Shown here: one piece after another, positions 23,395 to 35,470 of the stretch
How the letters are laid out: each line of letters opens with the position of its first letter
Position numbering within the stretch: the stretch's first letter is position 1
Assembly (NCBI RefSeq): GCF_002288925.2
Contig: NW_022098037.1
Coordinates: forward strand, 2,010,384 to 2,074,383
Source: Delphinapterus leucas
Taxonomy: Eukaryota > Chordata > Mammalia > Artiodactyla > Monodontidae
DNA: 64,000 nucleotides
Direction: 5' to 3'
The notes under the pieces: generated by a model
The model's input: only the letters and a program-made list of their open reading frames with translations
What the model was told of the DNA's origin: nothing
Database searches by the model: none
Program-made: the position numbers and the translations under genes

Positions 23395-23585
23395 AATAAC
23401 ACTATTTTTTAGTGAAGTTTTAGGTTCACAGAAAAATTGAGCAGAAAGTACAGAGAGTTCCCATATACTCTCTGCCCCTGCACACTCACAGCCTCCCCAC
23501 CATCAACATCCCGCACAAAAGTGGTACATTTGTTATAATCAATGAACGTACATCACCATCACCCAAACTCAGATTCTGAGTTTTT
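23395..23585 (-). mobile_element. Old L1 (L1M-age) fragment
   Basis: GGTTCACAGAAAAATTGAGC, GTACAGAGAGTTCCCATATA and GGTACATTTGTTATAATCAA are antisense marks of old L1 3' ends. Edges approximate. Confidence 0.65.
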
Positions 23586-23819
23586 TATTTACTTTTGTTT
23601 GCTTAATAGGTTGGTTGATTAGTTGGTTAAGATAGTCAAGGTATTTCGTATTAACTATAAATCTCAGAGTCTGTAAGAACCTAACCTATTTAAATCCCCC
23701 AAACTCATGATTATCTTGTTGCAGTGCTAGATTATTCCACTCCACTTAAGTTTATATGTGTTTGTCTGTTCCTGTTTAATACCATGCACTTTCAATAAAT
23801 TAATCTAAAATATGTATTG

Positions 23820-24370
23820 CTGAATTGAAGGCACTATTCTGGGTGGGGTGCAGACACGTAAAGAAGTACAATATATCACCTTTCTCCCAAAGTTGTTACA
23901 AAAGCATAGACTTAAACAGGAATGCAAGAATTAAGAAAAAGAATTGCACAACGAAAGAGTACAAGATGGCCAAGTGAGAAGTAGATACCATAAATACTAC
24001 AAGGTTTACCCAATTCCTTTGTACCTGGAATAGTTAGGGAAGACTTGATGGTGAAACAGTAAGTTGAACTGGTTTCGAATTATGGATAAGACTTAGAGAG
24101 GAGAATAGAAATAGTGAGGTCATTTTGTATGATGGCCTAGCCTAAGCCCAAGCTCCGAAGCTTGCGACACTATGTGTAGACTGGTTTTTTTTTTTTCTTT
24201 TCTTTTTGTAAATAATAATAGTTGGATGGTTTGAGATCAGTTCTGGAAAGGTGGGTAGGTACTATGTTGTTCCAGGTTTTCAAATTATTTGCAAATAAAC
24301 TAGGATTTTATTCTGTAATCAAGAGAAAGTCATTGGAATTTTTGAGCAGAGCAGTCATGTACCCGATTGG
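23820..24370 (+). repeat. Probable copy of the unnamed ancient repeat
   Basis: GGCACTATTCTGGGTGGGG ... GGGAAGACTTGATGGTGAAAC ... GAATTTTTGAGCAGAGCAGTCATG follows the layout seen at 60830-61870; strongly diverged. Related stretches lie near 11105-11290, 17560-17830, 18535-18830, 31380-31560, 45150-45260, 47850-48070 and 63930-64000. Confidence 0.4.
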
Positions 24371-26759
24371 AAAAGTTTCCAATGAAATGTCTCCAACACA
24401 CCCTACCCCAGACTAAATCAGAAGACATTCCCCCCACCCTGCCATGGAAATGTCTGCAGTGAGCTGACCAAAGTTTGAAGGCATTGATTTCCCTAAAAAC
24501 AGACCTTGTGTATTTCTGGAGCTTAGTAGATCATGGGGTGGGGTGGGGGGACTGTTTGTAAAGGAAATATTTTAACTGTTGTCTCTCTATATGTTACACA
24601 ACATAAGCATTTTGAAGGTCTGGGTAGTTAAGGGGTGGTCTTTAAAGTCTGAATCTAGATTAGATCAGTAGAAAACTGTGAATCACTGGCCACTGAATGG
24701 AAGGTGGCAGCATTTATCACTAGCATCTAGAAGTCTAAGGCCAGCACTTATAACATCACATCCTCTCCTTTCTGCTATCAGTTGGATGCAACAGGAAACT
24801 GACGAAGGTGCTAGGCAGTTTCCTTTCTGCTCTGACCTGACGAGTTTCCTCTGCAGCTTGCTCACAGCTTATTGTAAAGGAAAATCATGAAATACCAGTG
24901 AATTTCCTCCAGTTGGATCAAGCCTAGGACAAGGAAGGAAAAGCAAATTTCTAAGATTAGTCAATTTCCCTTTGCAGCTGTAAGTTGGTTCAGGGCCTCC
25001 AGCTGACCCTTCTCTTTAGACATGTCTCTCCTACTGGTCAGTTCACATCATAGGCAAGATAAGGACTTGTGGCAAAGTGAGCAACGCATATTATGTAATC
25101 CTTATAGGAAATCTTGGGTTCGTTCATGGGAAAATTGCTTACATAGGACAGCTTATTTGATAAGCTTTTCATTCTTTGACTTCTATCAAACTCATTAGTT
25201 CAAGGGGGTTATACAAAATACAGATAATTCTTTTGCTCTTGTCTCAGCATGACTAAAAAGGAGCTGTTTCCATGGAGAATGTTTATGCAAAATTAACAAA
25301 AGAACTGAGTTAGTTTAGTGAAAGAGACAGGGTTGGACTACTCGGAAGAGCAAGAAATTTATGTCTGGGGTCCTAGGAGGTAACGTGAATTTTGCTGCGT
25401 GTGAGAGGGAGACGCTATGGCGTGTTGAAAAATGTAACGAAGAGTCTGGCATCTGAAGCATGTGACTGGCTTACTTTGTGGAAGTAGTTCAACTTGAAAA
25501 TGGAAATTACCATTTAAAATATCTTTTCAGCAAACTTAACAATGTGGAGGAACAATGCGGTATTGGAGCATTGAATGAGTTTATTAATTTAGCAGGTGGA
25601 TGATTCTTCCTCATCACATTCAATTTCCTGTTATTTTAACTTACCTCCTTTTAATTTCCCTTTGAAAAGTTCCCTCATTTCTGTATTCATCGTTATTATT
25701 AAAATAACACTCCCATAACTTTCCCTTTCATACTTTGCATGATTTTTAATATGTACACTGTAGAAATTCCTCCAGCCCAGGCATAAATTGTGATTGCTGA
25801 AATTGACAATGTAAAAAAAACAAGAATACAAATGTATGGAGCTGTGAAATATGAACAGTTGATAAACAGACTGTAAAATAAATAAGGTAAGAATTCAAGG
25901 TTTAAATTTAATAGCACTTGGAGCAGCTGTTGTAATAGGCATCTGACAAGTAACAGATTTGTGGGGGCTGAGGCATTCTACTCCTTTTTGTTTTCCTAGG
26001 GACTAATTATCTATTATTTTACAGACTTGCTAAAATACTGTGGAGCTCTTAAAAACAACTTGGTTGATCAACCAGCAGTAGCATTATTAAACTAACAAGC
26101 AAAAGAACTTGCACACAAATAATGGGCCTAGGAATCTTTTTAGGGGACCTGTAGACCTTTTCTTAACACTTATGAGAACAACATGCCTTTTATTTTTAAA
26201 GATAAATCAGATCTCTGAGGAGGTGGCTATACCCAGAAATTTTTACTTAATTAGCCTGAATCAATAAAATGGTTTCCATTATCATCATTCATAAACATTT
26301 TAATAGTGGGTTCTGGGTGAAATTGCCTAGCTAAAATTTTGGACAAAAATAGCACCTGTGATTAATGTCATGTAGTCAAAATTTCAGTGGCTCTTATATC
26401 CAGTCAACTGAACATAGTTTGCATTTTCAGAGTAACCAGTGAATATTTTATGATATGAACTTCAATAGGCCTACAAAAATTGCGAAAATGTCTTAGGTCT
26501 GCTTTGTCCTCCTCTTCCTGCCTTGTTCACCTCCCTCAGGTGTTGATGTCAAGGGAGCTCATTAGTAAACACCCTGCACGCTATAAATGCTGTCTCAGAG
26601 CCTGCCTCTCAATGAACTCAGTCTTGGACAGTGACTCTGTTTAAAAAGCAGCACTGACCGACTGGAATGTGAGTCAGAGGAAAGGATGAAGGGATGGAGA
26701 ATCATGTCATACGAGGAGGGGCTGACTGGAGAGCAAGAAATAGGGAAGAAAAATTTGTG
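24371..26759. other. No recognised feature
   Basis: The longest stretch of the window in which I recognise no repeat and no gene; unique-looking AT-rich sequence. Confidence 0.45.
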
Positions 26760-26960
26760 TAACACAGCGATTCAGTGAACAAATTCAAAAATCCTAGCTT
26801 GAATATATACTGAGAGAGCAGGGCAAGTTTCTTAACCCTCTATGCCTCAGTTTTCTATGGGGCCAATGATAATAGTATTAGGGTTATAGTGAAAGTTAAA
26901 TGAATTACTCTAGAGTACTATGAATAGTGCTTGGCACACAGTCAGCACTACATGTAAGTG
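26760..26960 (+). repeat. MIR
   Basis: AAGTTTCTTAACCCTCTATGCC, CTCAGTTTTCTATGGGGCC and AGTGCTTGGCACACAGTCAGC in forward order. Confidence 0.8.
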
Positions 26961-27539
26961 TCTGCTATCATATTATTTGACTCATCAGATACGTGAAAGA
27001 TTATTATTATATGCAGAGGAGGGATTTGACCTGTTTGAGCGTCTCCAGAGGGCATTTTCTGGACCAGTGGGTGAGAATGGCAGCAAACCTGACCTTGGCT
27101 CAAAGATGAGATCCATCCAGGGGAGTGTAGGGCTGGTTTTCACTGGAGCGTGGGCCTTCTCTTGATAGGGATGTTGTGGGGTGGGAGTAGACTGGGCTGG
27201 AAACTGGATAAGATGAATCCTCTTGCTCTATCACAGCAGCCTCTCCTCCCATTATCGAAGCTATCCCTTCTTCCTCCTCAGATCAACTATGGGTTTGAAG
27301 GAAGCAGGAAGCAGAAATCAGAGCTCCAGCTCTTTCTGATAATTTGATCAGCCTCCTTCCCAAACAGAAGGCAGAATGCCCCACCCACTCAGCCATCTTT
27401 TTACTTTCCCCGTCTTTTCCCGTCCTCTTACCTAAAACCAGATGAAGGCAGTTGGTGCGTGTGTGGGTTTGTGCTGGTTAAAATTGTGAATTGGGTCAAA
27501 TACTCCTTTCTTTATCTCCTCATTAGTTTCTTTTTGGCA
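26961..27539. other. No recognised feature
   Basis: Unique-looking; two short plus ORFs (26920-27165 and 27150-27347) without motifs. Confidence 0.4.
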
Positions 27540-27869
27540 TTTTTTTTTTTTTTTTTTTTTTTTTNNNNNNNNNNNNNNNNNNNNNNNNNNNNNNNNNNNN
27601 NNNNNNNNNNNNNNNNNNNNNNNNNNNNNNNNNNNNNNNNNNNNNNNNNNNNNNNNNNNNNNNNTTTTTTTTTTTTGCGGTACGCGGGCCCCTCACTGCT
27701 GTGGCCTCTCCCATTGCGGAGCACAGGTTCCAGACGCGCAGGCTCAGCGGCCATGGCTCATGGGCCCAGCCACTCCGCAGCATGTGGGATCTTCCCGGAA
27801 CGAGGCACAAACCCGTGTCCCCTGCATCGGCAGGTGGACTCTCAACCACTGCACCACCAGGGAAGCTCC
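27540..27869 (-). mobile_element. CHR SINE, recent subfamily, its A tail interrupted by an assembly gap
   Basis: T25, then 100 N, then T12 and a normal reverse-oriented SINE body ending CCACCAGGGAAGC. The gap sits in the homopolymer tail. No target-site duplication could be matched across the gap. Confidence 0.85.
27565..27664. other. Assembly gap, 100 N
   Basis: Exactly 100 Ns inside a T homopolymer; true size unknown. Reading frames crossing it are artefacts. Confidence 0.99.
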
Positions 27870-27918
27870 CTCCCCAACTTTTGACAGAGAAATGATCTTG
27901 GAGTTAAAAGGCTCATGA

Positions 27919-28053
27919 CGGAAGGGGGGAGGGAGGGAGACGCAAGAGGGAAGAGATATGGGAACATATGTATATGTATAACTGATTCACTTTGTTATAA
28001 AGCAGAAACTAACACACCATTGTAAAGCAATTATACTCCAATTAAGATGAAAA
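27919..28053 (+). mobile_element. L1, strongly 5'-truncated (3'UTR only)
   Basis: GGGAGACGCAAGAGGGAAGA through GTAAAGCAATTATACTCC and an A tail, the sense L1 3'UTR. Perfect 13-bp target-site duplications AAAAGGCTCATGA at 27906-27918 and 28054-28066. Confidence 0.9.
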
Positions 28054-28245
28054 AAAAGGCTCATGAGTTAGCTTTAGCACAGTTAAAATATGTCTATATG
28101 ACTATGAACAAATGGAGGAATCTTCTGGGACTAAGCTTCCTCTTTTGTATGGGGTATTTTTGGTGGGTGTGATGATGAAGGGGATTGTGATAGGTAATAT
28201 TAAAGATTTCCTCAAATTCAAACGTTCCATTTCAGGTGGAGGTAC

Positions 28246-28835
28246 TGAAACCGAGCAGGACCCTGTGGGACTCCTGGGCACAGAAGCCTTTCCATGTCCC
28301 CCGTTTCTTGTTTGTAGGGAATAGACTCCAGCCTCCATGACCAAAGGGCAGATTCGAACAGTTGCTAATCAGGGAAGGGAGGTGATGCAGAGACAAGGGA
28401 GGAGCAGCCAAGAAACAATAGTGCAGCCTTGGGGCAGGTCCTGGTTCTTCCTCAAGGGATACACATAACTATATCATTGAGCTCTCTTTACAGAACTAAA
28501 ACCCCCAACAAATGGAAGATGTTAGCATTCTTCATTCCAGAGAAGACCACCTGAGGCTAGATTAAAGGAAACAGAGAAGCTCATTAGTAGATGACCTGAG
28601 GCCAGATTAAAGGAGTGCAGGCCCTGCACACACCCTGACCCTTATCAACAAGTCCGCCCTTGAACAGTTGCACCAAATCCTCCCAGGTTGGGACACACAG
28701 TTTTGAGAGTCACAAGCCCGCTGTGTCCCCCTTTGCCTGGCAAAGCAATAAAGCTATTCTTTGCTACTTCACCCAAAACTCTGTGTCCAAGATTTGATTC
28801 AGCACCAGTGCACAGAGGCCGGGTTTTCAGCATCA
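28246..28835 (+). mobile_element. Class I (ERV1-type) solo LTR
   Basis: 590 bp starting TGAAACC and ending GCATCA, flanked by GTAC (28242-28245) and ATAC (28836-28839), a near-perfect 4-bp duplication as expected of gammaretrovirus-like integration. A polyadenylation signal AATAAA lies at 28747-28752, followed by a U5-like CACCCAAAACTCTGTGTCC stretch. A 21-bp motif is repeated at 28549-28569 and 28594-28614. No internal or second LTR follows, so it is a solo LTR left by recombination. Confidence 0.75.
28549..28614 (+). repeat. Direct repeat inside the solo LTR (enhancer-like)
   Basis: ACCTGAGGCTAGATTAAAGGA and its copy with one T-to-C change, 45 bp apart start to start. The position upstream of the polyadenylation signal suits a U3 repeat; function is inferred. 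Confidence 0.6.
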
Positions 28836-28839
28836 ATAC

Positions 28840-31801
28840 CGGACCCACAGAGCATACAGAACCTCTGTGGTATACTTCACCATCCAGGTCCCTCCGTTAC
28901 AGCTTTCCTCCTAAGAATACTTGATTCTTAAAAGACTTTTACATTATCCATTTAAGTATATGTAACACGTATCTCATTCCTTTGGGAATCTAGTTTGAAT
29001 AAATTGTTATTAAGTTGTAGTTTAATTTGTTAAAGTAATCTATGGATTAGTTAATGATAATGTCTCCCTCACAGGAGACAAACTTTACTGATATTTTAGG
29101 GGGCATTACTTAACCCAAAAGTAACGTAAATAGTAGCAACATTGCAGAATGCAGAGCAGATGTCTGGGGACAGGTAAACCCTTCAATGGCCTCTGAATGC
29201 ACAGTGCAATCATGATTTTAATGACACCATGTAATCAGCTCTTTAGTTCACTTGTACACATGACTAGCCCGTGGAAGTAGATACTGTTACTGATGGCAGA
29301 TGGTCTAGTACAATATTCAAGAATATTGTAGGATAGACTTCAGATTCAGATAGCTCTTTAAATAGAATCTAGGTTCAACTCCTTTCTACCTATGTGACCA
29401 GTAGCTATCTCCAGCCCTTAGTATTAAGATTAATAATGTAGCATTGTTGTGAAAATTATTTTAAATAAGCGAATATGTATAGCATGGCTGATATATTGAC
29501 TAGTCCTCAACAAATGGTGGTTACTATTCTCACCATTATTAGAAAATTGAAAATGGCTAACTGGTTGATTTTTCCCTTCATCTCAAGCTCAGATTTCCCC
29601 CACCTATAAAAAATAATGCCGTCAGCTCTTTTTTTACTCACATTAATTTACAGGGTCAACATTCCTATCCCTAACTCAGTATATATACTCAGGAAAGAGT
29701 TGGTGAATATGAATAATTGTGGCCAAGGCTACTTCTCCTGCTAGAATTCTACTGAAGCTTGGCAGGATATTCTCCACAGAGTAACACCTCAGGAACAGCT
29801 TGTCTCTGCTCTCAGCATTCAGGAGTGACTCAGAGAAGAGCAGGGCTTTATTTCAATAGTAGTGATTTATAAAGGAAGGGTAGACAAATCAGCCTTGAAT
29901 GCTCTTAACAGGACAAACTGGGTTGCTTTTAATTGGTTTGGCTTTGGCCATCCTGGCTGATAATGTAATCAGTAAGGTAGCTGGTTAATCAATGGAGAAT
30001 CAGAAAAGATCCTGCCCTAAGGATACATACTATTATCACAAAGCTGTTGGGAATCATTTTCACATGTTTTATATTTTTTATGCAAATATGTATAAACCCA
30101 TAAAAATATACATTATTTGTTTAAAGAAATAGTATAGTTTTATACATTTTATTCTGCAATACTATGTTTCTGAGATTTATCCACATTGATAGATTTTTCT
30201 TGTTTGTTTCTCTATTTATTACTGTACTGGAGTCCACTTAATGAATACACTGTTTTGATCATTAGGATAAAGTTTGGCTAAAGATGACCATCAAAAAACA
30301 AAGCAACAGTGTCTTAAACAGAATAAGAACATTTTCTCTCTCTTTTGTGTAAGTCCAAAGGTAGTTTTCCAGAGATGGTATGGAGTGCCTCAGATTCAGG
30401 GACCCAGGTTCCCTCTATCTTGTTACTCCAGTCTGCATAGACCTTTACATACAGGTCACCTCAAAGTTTAGGACTGCAGCTCCAGCTCTAGTGGACACAT
30501 TTGCGTTTCTCTCATAGAAAGAAGAAAGAGAAGACATTTCATTCTCCAATTTCACTTACATTCTATTGGCTAAAACTTAATCTCATGATCACAGGTGTCA
30601 AAGATAATGGGAAAAAGAATCTTTAAGTGACAATATGCCTAAAATTTGGTTGTTCAATTACTGGTGAAGCAGGGGAAGGTAAATTTGGGGGACCAAGTAC
30701 AAGTCTCTACCTCAATGGACGTTTAGGTGATTGTCAAATTTTTTGCTATTACAAGCAATGCCATGACAAATATTCACATGTATATCTTCTTGTGCTCATG
30801 TGAAAGAGTTTCTCTAGGGGAATATGTTGTTGGTAATTTAAATGTTCAACTTTACTAATTGCTTTCCAAAACGGTTGCACCAATTTTTCTCCAGCTGTAA
30901 GAAAGTTCCTGTTTTCCCGCATACTCTTAATATTTGGTATTAGACTTAAAAAAAAAATGTTTTTACAGTCTGACAGGATTGTGGGGTGGTGACCTCGGCA
31001 AAGGCAGTTTTGGTAGAGTGGCGGGAACAGAAGCCGGAATGCCTGGGTTGAGACAGAGCAGGAGATGGTGAAATCAAGCTAGTGGGTGTAAACTATGCTT
31101 TCACCAGGCTCAGCTGCATAAGGGATTAAGTAGTAAAGTATAAGCATTCGTGGAGCATTTGTGTTACAACTGGGGAGTCCTGAGCTGTTAGGAATAAAGC
31201 AGTAGAAAATGTACCCAAGTAATTGGAGATAGCAGTTGGAGAGAATTTCCGTAGGGTTTAAGATTTCAGATGTGGGACATTTCCAAGTGATGATTGAAGT
31301 GGGCGTTGAAGTTGATAGCTGCTCTTTGGTATTCCAAAGGACCAGATGCTTGGAAGCTTGAAGGGAGCCAAATAAATTATTCATTCAGCAAATATTTTCA
31401 AGCACCTCCTAGGTGTCAGGCATTGTTCTAGAAATGAGTTGCATGTGGAGTAAACTAGATAGGCAAAATCTTCTCTAAAAAGGGCTGAAAGACAATTATG
31501 TAAACAAATGAGATAATTTGTGAGAGCAAAAACAGCTATTAAGAGAAGAAAACAGCAAAAGATGCTGTTTTAGCTAGAATTAACAGGAGTGTAGGTGGGA
31601 TATTACTCTGGTGCTTCCAACTGGAGACCAGAGTCAAGAGGCAAATGGCTGGCCCGGTGATTAGGGGTGGTGTGGAATGGGGGGGGGGTTGCTGATTGTA
31701 AAGAAGTGTGTCTTCTGAGAGAATTGTGGGTAACCTGGATGTGCAGAAGACAGTTTTAGCAGATTTTTTTTAGCTCTAGCTGGAGACAATCAGGGAAAGA
31801 A
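28840..31801. other. Mostly unrecognised, with one MIR and decayed old repeats
   Basis: Besides the MIR at 29340-29530, 30060-30230 and 30720-30950 read like decayed antisense L1 (e.g. TTTCTGAGATTTATCCACATTG), and 30250-30640 like the old repeat near 16140. No coding evidence. Confidence 0.4.
29340..29530 (+). repeat. MIR
   Basis: TCTAGGTTCAACTCCTTTCTACC, ATGTGACCAGTAGCTATCTCC and GGTGGTTACTATTCTCACC in forward order; diverged. Confidence 0.6.
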
Positions 31802-31813
31802 GATACAGGTATT

Positions 31814-32026
31814 TTTCTTATTTTATTTTATTTTTATTTTCGTTGTGCCTGCTCCTTAGTTGTGGCTGGTGAGCTCCTTAGTTGCATCTCACGGGGTCCT
31901 TAGTTGTGGCATGTGAACTCTTAGTTGCGGCATGCATGTGGGCTCTAGTTCCCTGACCAGGGGTCGGACCTGCATCCCCTGCATTGGAAGGCGGATTCTT
32001 AACCACTGCGCCATCAGGGAAGTCCT
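31814..32026 (-). mobile_element. CHR-type SINE, older form
   Basis: TTTATTTTTATTTTCGTTGTGCC start, repeated CTCCTTAGTTG body and CCATCAGGGAAGTCC end in reverse orientation. Perfect 12-bp target-site duplications GATACAGGTATT at 31802-31813 and 32027-32038. Confidence 0.9.
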
Positions 32027-32252
32027 GATACAGGTATTAATTGACAAGAATTATTGCTTTTTATCTTGAATTTATAGTTTATGAGTAAGACTTTTCAGAA
32101 CTTAGTTTCTAATATGCTTCTAAATAGAGATTATTGAGTATCCATAGCTATTTCTTCCTTATAACAAATGATAAAAACTTATAAGCTTATTTTTATCTTT
32201 TTCTCCCCACTTTTCCTTCTATAACATCTCCTTTTGGTCCTGTACAAGAAGG

Positions 32253-32373
32253 TCTTTTTTTCTTTTGGCCACACTGTACAGCATGTGGGATCTTAGTTCC
32301 CCAACCAGGGATGGAACCCACACCCCCTGCAGTGGGAGCACGGAGTCTAAACCACTGGACCACCAGGGAAGTC
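32253..32373 (-). mobile_element. CHR-2-like SINE, short form
   Basis: TTTTTCTTTTGGCCACACTG start and CCACCAGGGAAGTC end in reverse orientation. Short AAGGTC duplications (about 32248 and 32374) are possible target-site duplications. Confidence 0.85.
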
Positions 32374-32808
32374 AAGGTCATTTTTATTTCTTTTAGAATG
32401 TGAGATGTTAATCTCTTGATAAATTATGAAATATCTCTTCATTCTCCCCCTTTTCCTTTACCTCAAGCCCCCTTCTTTAACCTTTCACATGTTGCAATTT
32501 CTAGAACATACCTGTAACTCAGAAAGCCAATTGCTAACAGGAAAAACAAGAATTAAGAAAAAAGCTTTCACTTTTCAAATTTCATTAGCAGAGGGGTGAT
32601 ATGGATTACCCTAGGAACTGGCACAAAAACCTGACGCTCTTGGCAGGTGAGTCAGTTGAGATGAAAATGTTAATATATTTGAACAGATATGAGTCAATGC
32701 TATTCTGGGGATGAAAAGCAGCATGGTTTACTCTATGAGCGTGTATATCACAGAAAAACGTGGAAAATATTGCAGGGAACTATGACAGATATTACCATCA
32801 CTTTTTAA

Positions 32809-33117
32809 AAAATAAATTTATTTATTTTTCTTTTTGGCTGTGTTGGGTCTTCGTTGCTGCACGTGGGCTTTCTCTAGTTGCAGCAAGGGAGGCTACTCTT
32901 CATTGTGGTGCAGGGGCTTCTCATTGTCATGGCTTCTCTTGTTGCAGAGCTCAGGCCCAGGCGCACGGGCTTCAATAGATGGGCGTGCAGGCTCAGTAGT
33001 TGTGGCTCACGGGCCCAGCCGCTTTGCGGCATGTGGGATCTTCCCGGACCAGGGCTCGAACACATGTCCCCTGCATTGGCAGGCGGATTCTTAACCACCG
33101 CACCACCAGGGAAGCCC
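32809..33117 (-). mobile_element. CHR SINE, long form
   Basis: AATAAATTTATTTATTTTTC start, TTGGGTCTTCGTTGCTGC body, CCACCAGGGAAGCC end in reverse orientation. Near-matching flanks TACCATCACTTTTTAAA (about 32793) and TACAATCACTTTTAAA (about 33118) are the target-site duplications. Confidence 0.9.
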
Positions 33118-33284
33118 TACAATCACTTTTAAAGGTTTCCTTTAAAATTGAGATAGTAATTTTCATTAAAGTATGGGTCCAGATTTAGATCAAACCTACA
33201 TAAAATGATCATTTCTAGATGAAAATCTAGATAATAACATGATTTTAATGATTTCTCATTCTGTTCCCAAAGCAACCAAATAGA

Positions 33285-33480
33285 GAGGCAGTGAGACCAC
33301 ATAAAAAGAACTCTGGGTTAGGACACTGGGTGGTAATTCTGGCTTTATCACTAATTATACTAATTAGCTGTGAGATGATGGGTGAATCACATGATCTCTT
33401 TGAAATTAGTTTTCTTATTGGCAAAATAATGGGATTGGCCTTGGGGTTGTCACTGTTCCTTTCTGATTTAAATAATATGA
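33285..33480 (+). repeat. MIR
   Basis: TTCTGGCTTTATCACTAATTA, TAGCTGTGAGATGATGGGTG and TTTTCTTATTGGCAAAATAATGG in forward order. Confidence 0.65.
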
Positions 33481-33959
33481 TTTGGGATTATATACTGTAA
33501 AGGGAAGCACTATTATGACCCTGAGTGACCCATAATGCACCTACAGTGGAGTGTCCAGGGGCTGTGTGGAAATTTCCATGGTATAATTTCCTCTTTTTAT
33601 GCCAGATCTTTTTTTTTTTTAATGCCAGATCTTTATCTAGCTTTCTAGATTGATAAAGCAGTGGGAAGTACTGTGTGAATGTTTGTGCATATTAGCAAGC
33701 GCTGGCTAAAGTTTAGACTGTTTACATGACAGAAAATAATCCTTTAGACCAGAAGCCCTTCTTCGAAATGATAGAACAACTGAGTTTGAAAAAAAATTTT
33801 TTTGGATAAGTTTCTGGTTTAAATAGTTAACTGAACGCATGAATTAACTTCTCCTTCCACTTAAAATCCCCACAGAAATGACAGAACTAATATAGAAGTG
33901 CTAAACCGAGAGCAGGCTCTAGGAAGTCAGGAAGAGTGCTACTGTCTGATATGAGGGAT

Positions 33960-34190
33960 TTAGTTGGTGGTTAAAAACATGAGCCTTGAAGTCAATTGCT
34001 GGGTTCTTGGTAAGCTGCCTACTCTTTGGGTCTTCCAGCCCTTGGGTAAATAAATTACTTTGCCTCTCTATGCCTCAGTTTCCATATCTGGAAAATGAAA
34101 GTACCTACCTCTGAGAATTAATATAAGTAAAGTGCTGAACAGTGCCTGACACATAAGTTTTCACATCTTACCTATAATTATTGTTACTGT
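33960..34190 (+). repeat. MIR
   Basis: GGTTAAAAACATGAGCCTTG, TTTGCCTCTCTATGCCTCAG, TTTCCATATCTGGAAAATG and AACAGTGCCTGACACATAAG in forward order. Confidence 0.8.
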
Positions 34191-35034
34191 AGGTTTAATA
34201 TTAATGTTAAAGCAGATGGGGTTAGTCATGGATGATAACACCCACCAGGGATTAAAAAAAGCACAAAACCTATAATCCTATTTAGGTGAAAGATAACAGC
34301 TCTGCTGACCCCTAAAAAAGAAACCTAAGACGCTAAGTAATAAGGGCAGAGGAGGGCAGCCAGTAGGATAATTAATTACAGTGATGTGGAGTAGCTGTAT
34401 CAATCTTTTATTCCACAAGTGGCTGCTGTAGCATTTGTCCCCAGGTTAACGCCATGAGTTCTGCTCTCTAAATTAACTGGGATATTTGCCACCAGATACT
34501 CCCAAGGTGGGTGCTGGGGCCAAAGAGAGAAATGGGACAATATCCCAGCTAACTTCCATCTGTCATTAGAAGGATGACAATGTAATCTGTTGTCTAAACT
34601 GGGACACTTTCGAGTAAAAGCAAGCACTATTAATAATTATGCCAGCATGTGAAATGTAACCTGTGACTGTCCTAGGCAAACCAGGACATCATTTCCCTTG
34701 GTTATAAGGGATAGAGGGATACTTAGGCCCCCAAAGGAAAGCCCACTTGGCCACATGGTCTCTCTCCCCTACCCCAAAATTGCATAGATTGCCCAGAAAA
34801 CAAGGGTTTTGTTATGAGTTCAAACATTCCAGCTACCTAAATAGGTCAATCTAAACCTGAAATTATAAGTGTGACTAAATGACAAGGATTCCTGAACGTT
34901 TAGGAAAACCAACAGCCTGAAAGAATGATACCACACTGTAGAAACAAAAAAAAAATTCCTATGAGGAAACAGAATTAATGCAGGAAACAGAGAGATCCAT
35001 GCAAATTTATTATATCCATAAAACAAGAATTGGT
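34191..35034. other. No recognised feature
   Basis: Unique-looking sequence; a 75-codon minus ORF at 34400-34627 has no recognised motif. Confidence 0.4.
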
Positions 35035-35045
35035 TGCTATTTTTA

Positions 35046-35253
35046 TTTTTATTTTTTTGCGGTACGTGGGCCTCTCACTGTTGTGGCCTCTCCCGCCGCG
35101 GAGCACAGGCTCCGGACGCGCAGGCTCAGCGGCCATGGCTCACGGGCCCAGCCGCTCCACGGCATGGGGGATCTTCCCGGACCGGGGCACAAAGCCCCGT
35201 CCCCTGCATCGGCAGGCGGACTCCCAACCACTGCGCCACCAGGGAAGCCCAGC
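35046..35253 (-). mobile_element. CHR SINE, recent short subfamily
   Basis: TTTTTTTGCGGTACGTGGGC start and CCACCAGGGAAGCC end in reverse orientation. Target-site duplications TGCTATTTTTA at 35035-35045 and 35254-35264. Confidence 0.92.
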
Positions 35254-35307
35254 TGCTATTTTTAAAAGAAGCAATTTAAGTTTTGGGAAATTAAAAAAAG
35301 AATTGTC

Positions 35308-35462
35308 CCTCCCTTAGGGTTGCCAGATTGAGCAAATTTAAAAAAGGACTCTCAGTTAAATTTCAGTTATTTCTAATTGCCTATGCATAAGTACATTAAG
35401 TAAAAAAAAATATCAAGGGGTATACTTATGTAAAAAAATTACTTGTTTATCTGAAATAAATT
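35308..35462. repeat. Palindromic MITE-like fossil
   Basis: GGTTGCCAGATTGAGCAAAT and TTAAATTTCAG on the left face GTTTATCTGAAATA on the right, with CATAAGTAC and GTATACTTATG in the middle: an imperfect hairpin recalling an old mammal-wide palindromic element. Family not named. Confidence 0.4.
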
Positions 35463-35470
35463 CTAAGTAT

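Noticed and set aside
27459..27895. ORFs crossing the second N gap
   Set aside because: They consist of poly-Phe or poly-Lys from a homopolymer, Ns, and SINE translation.
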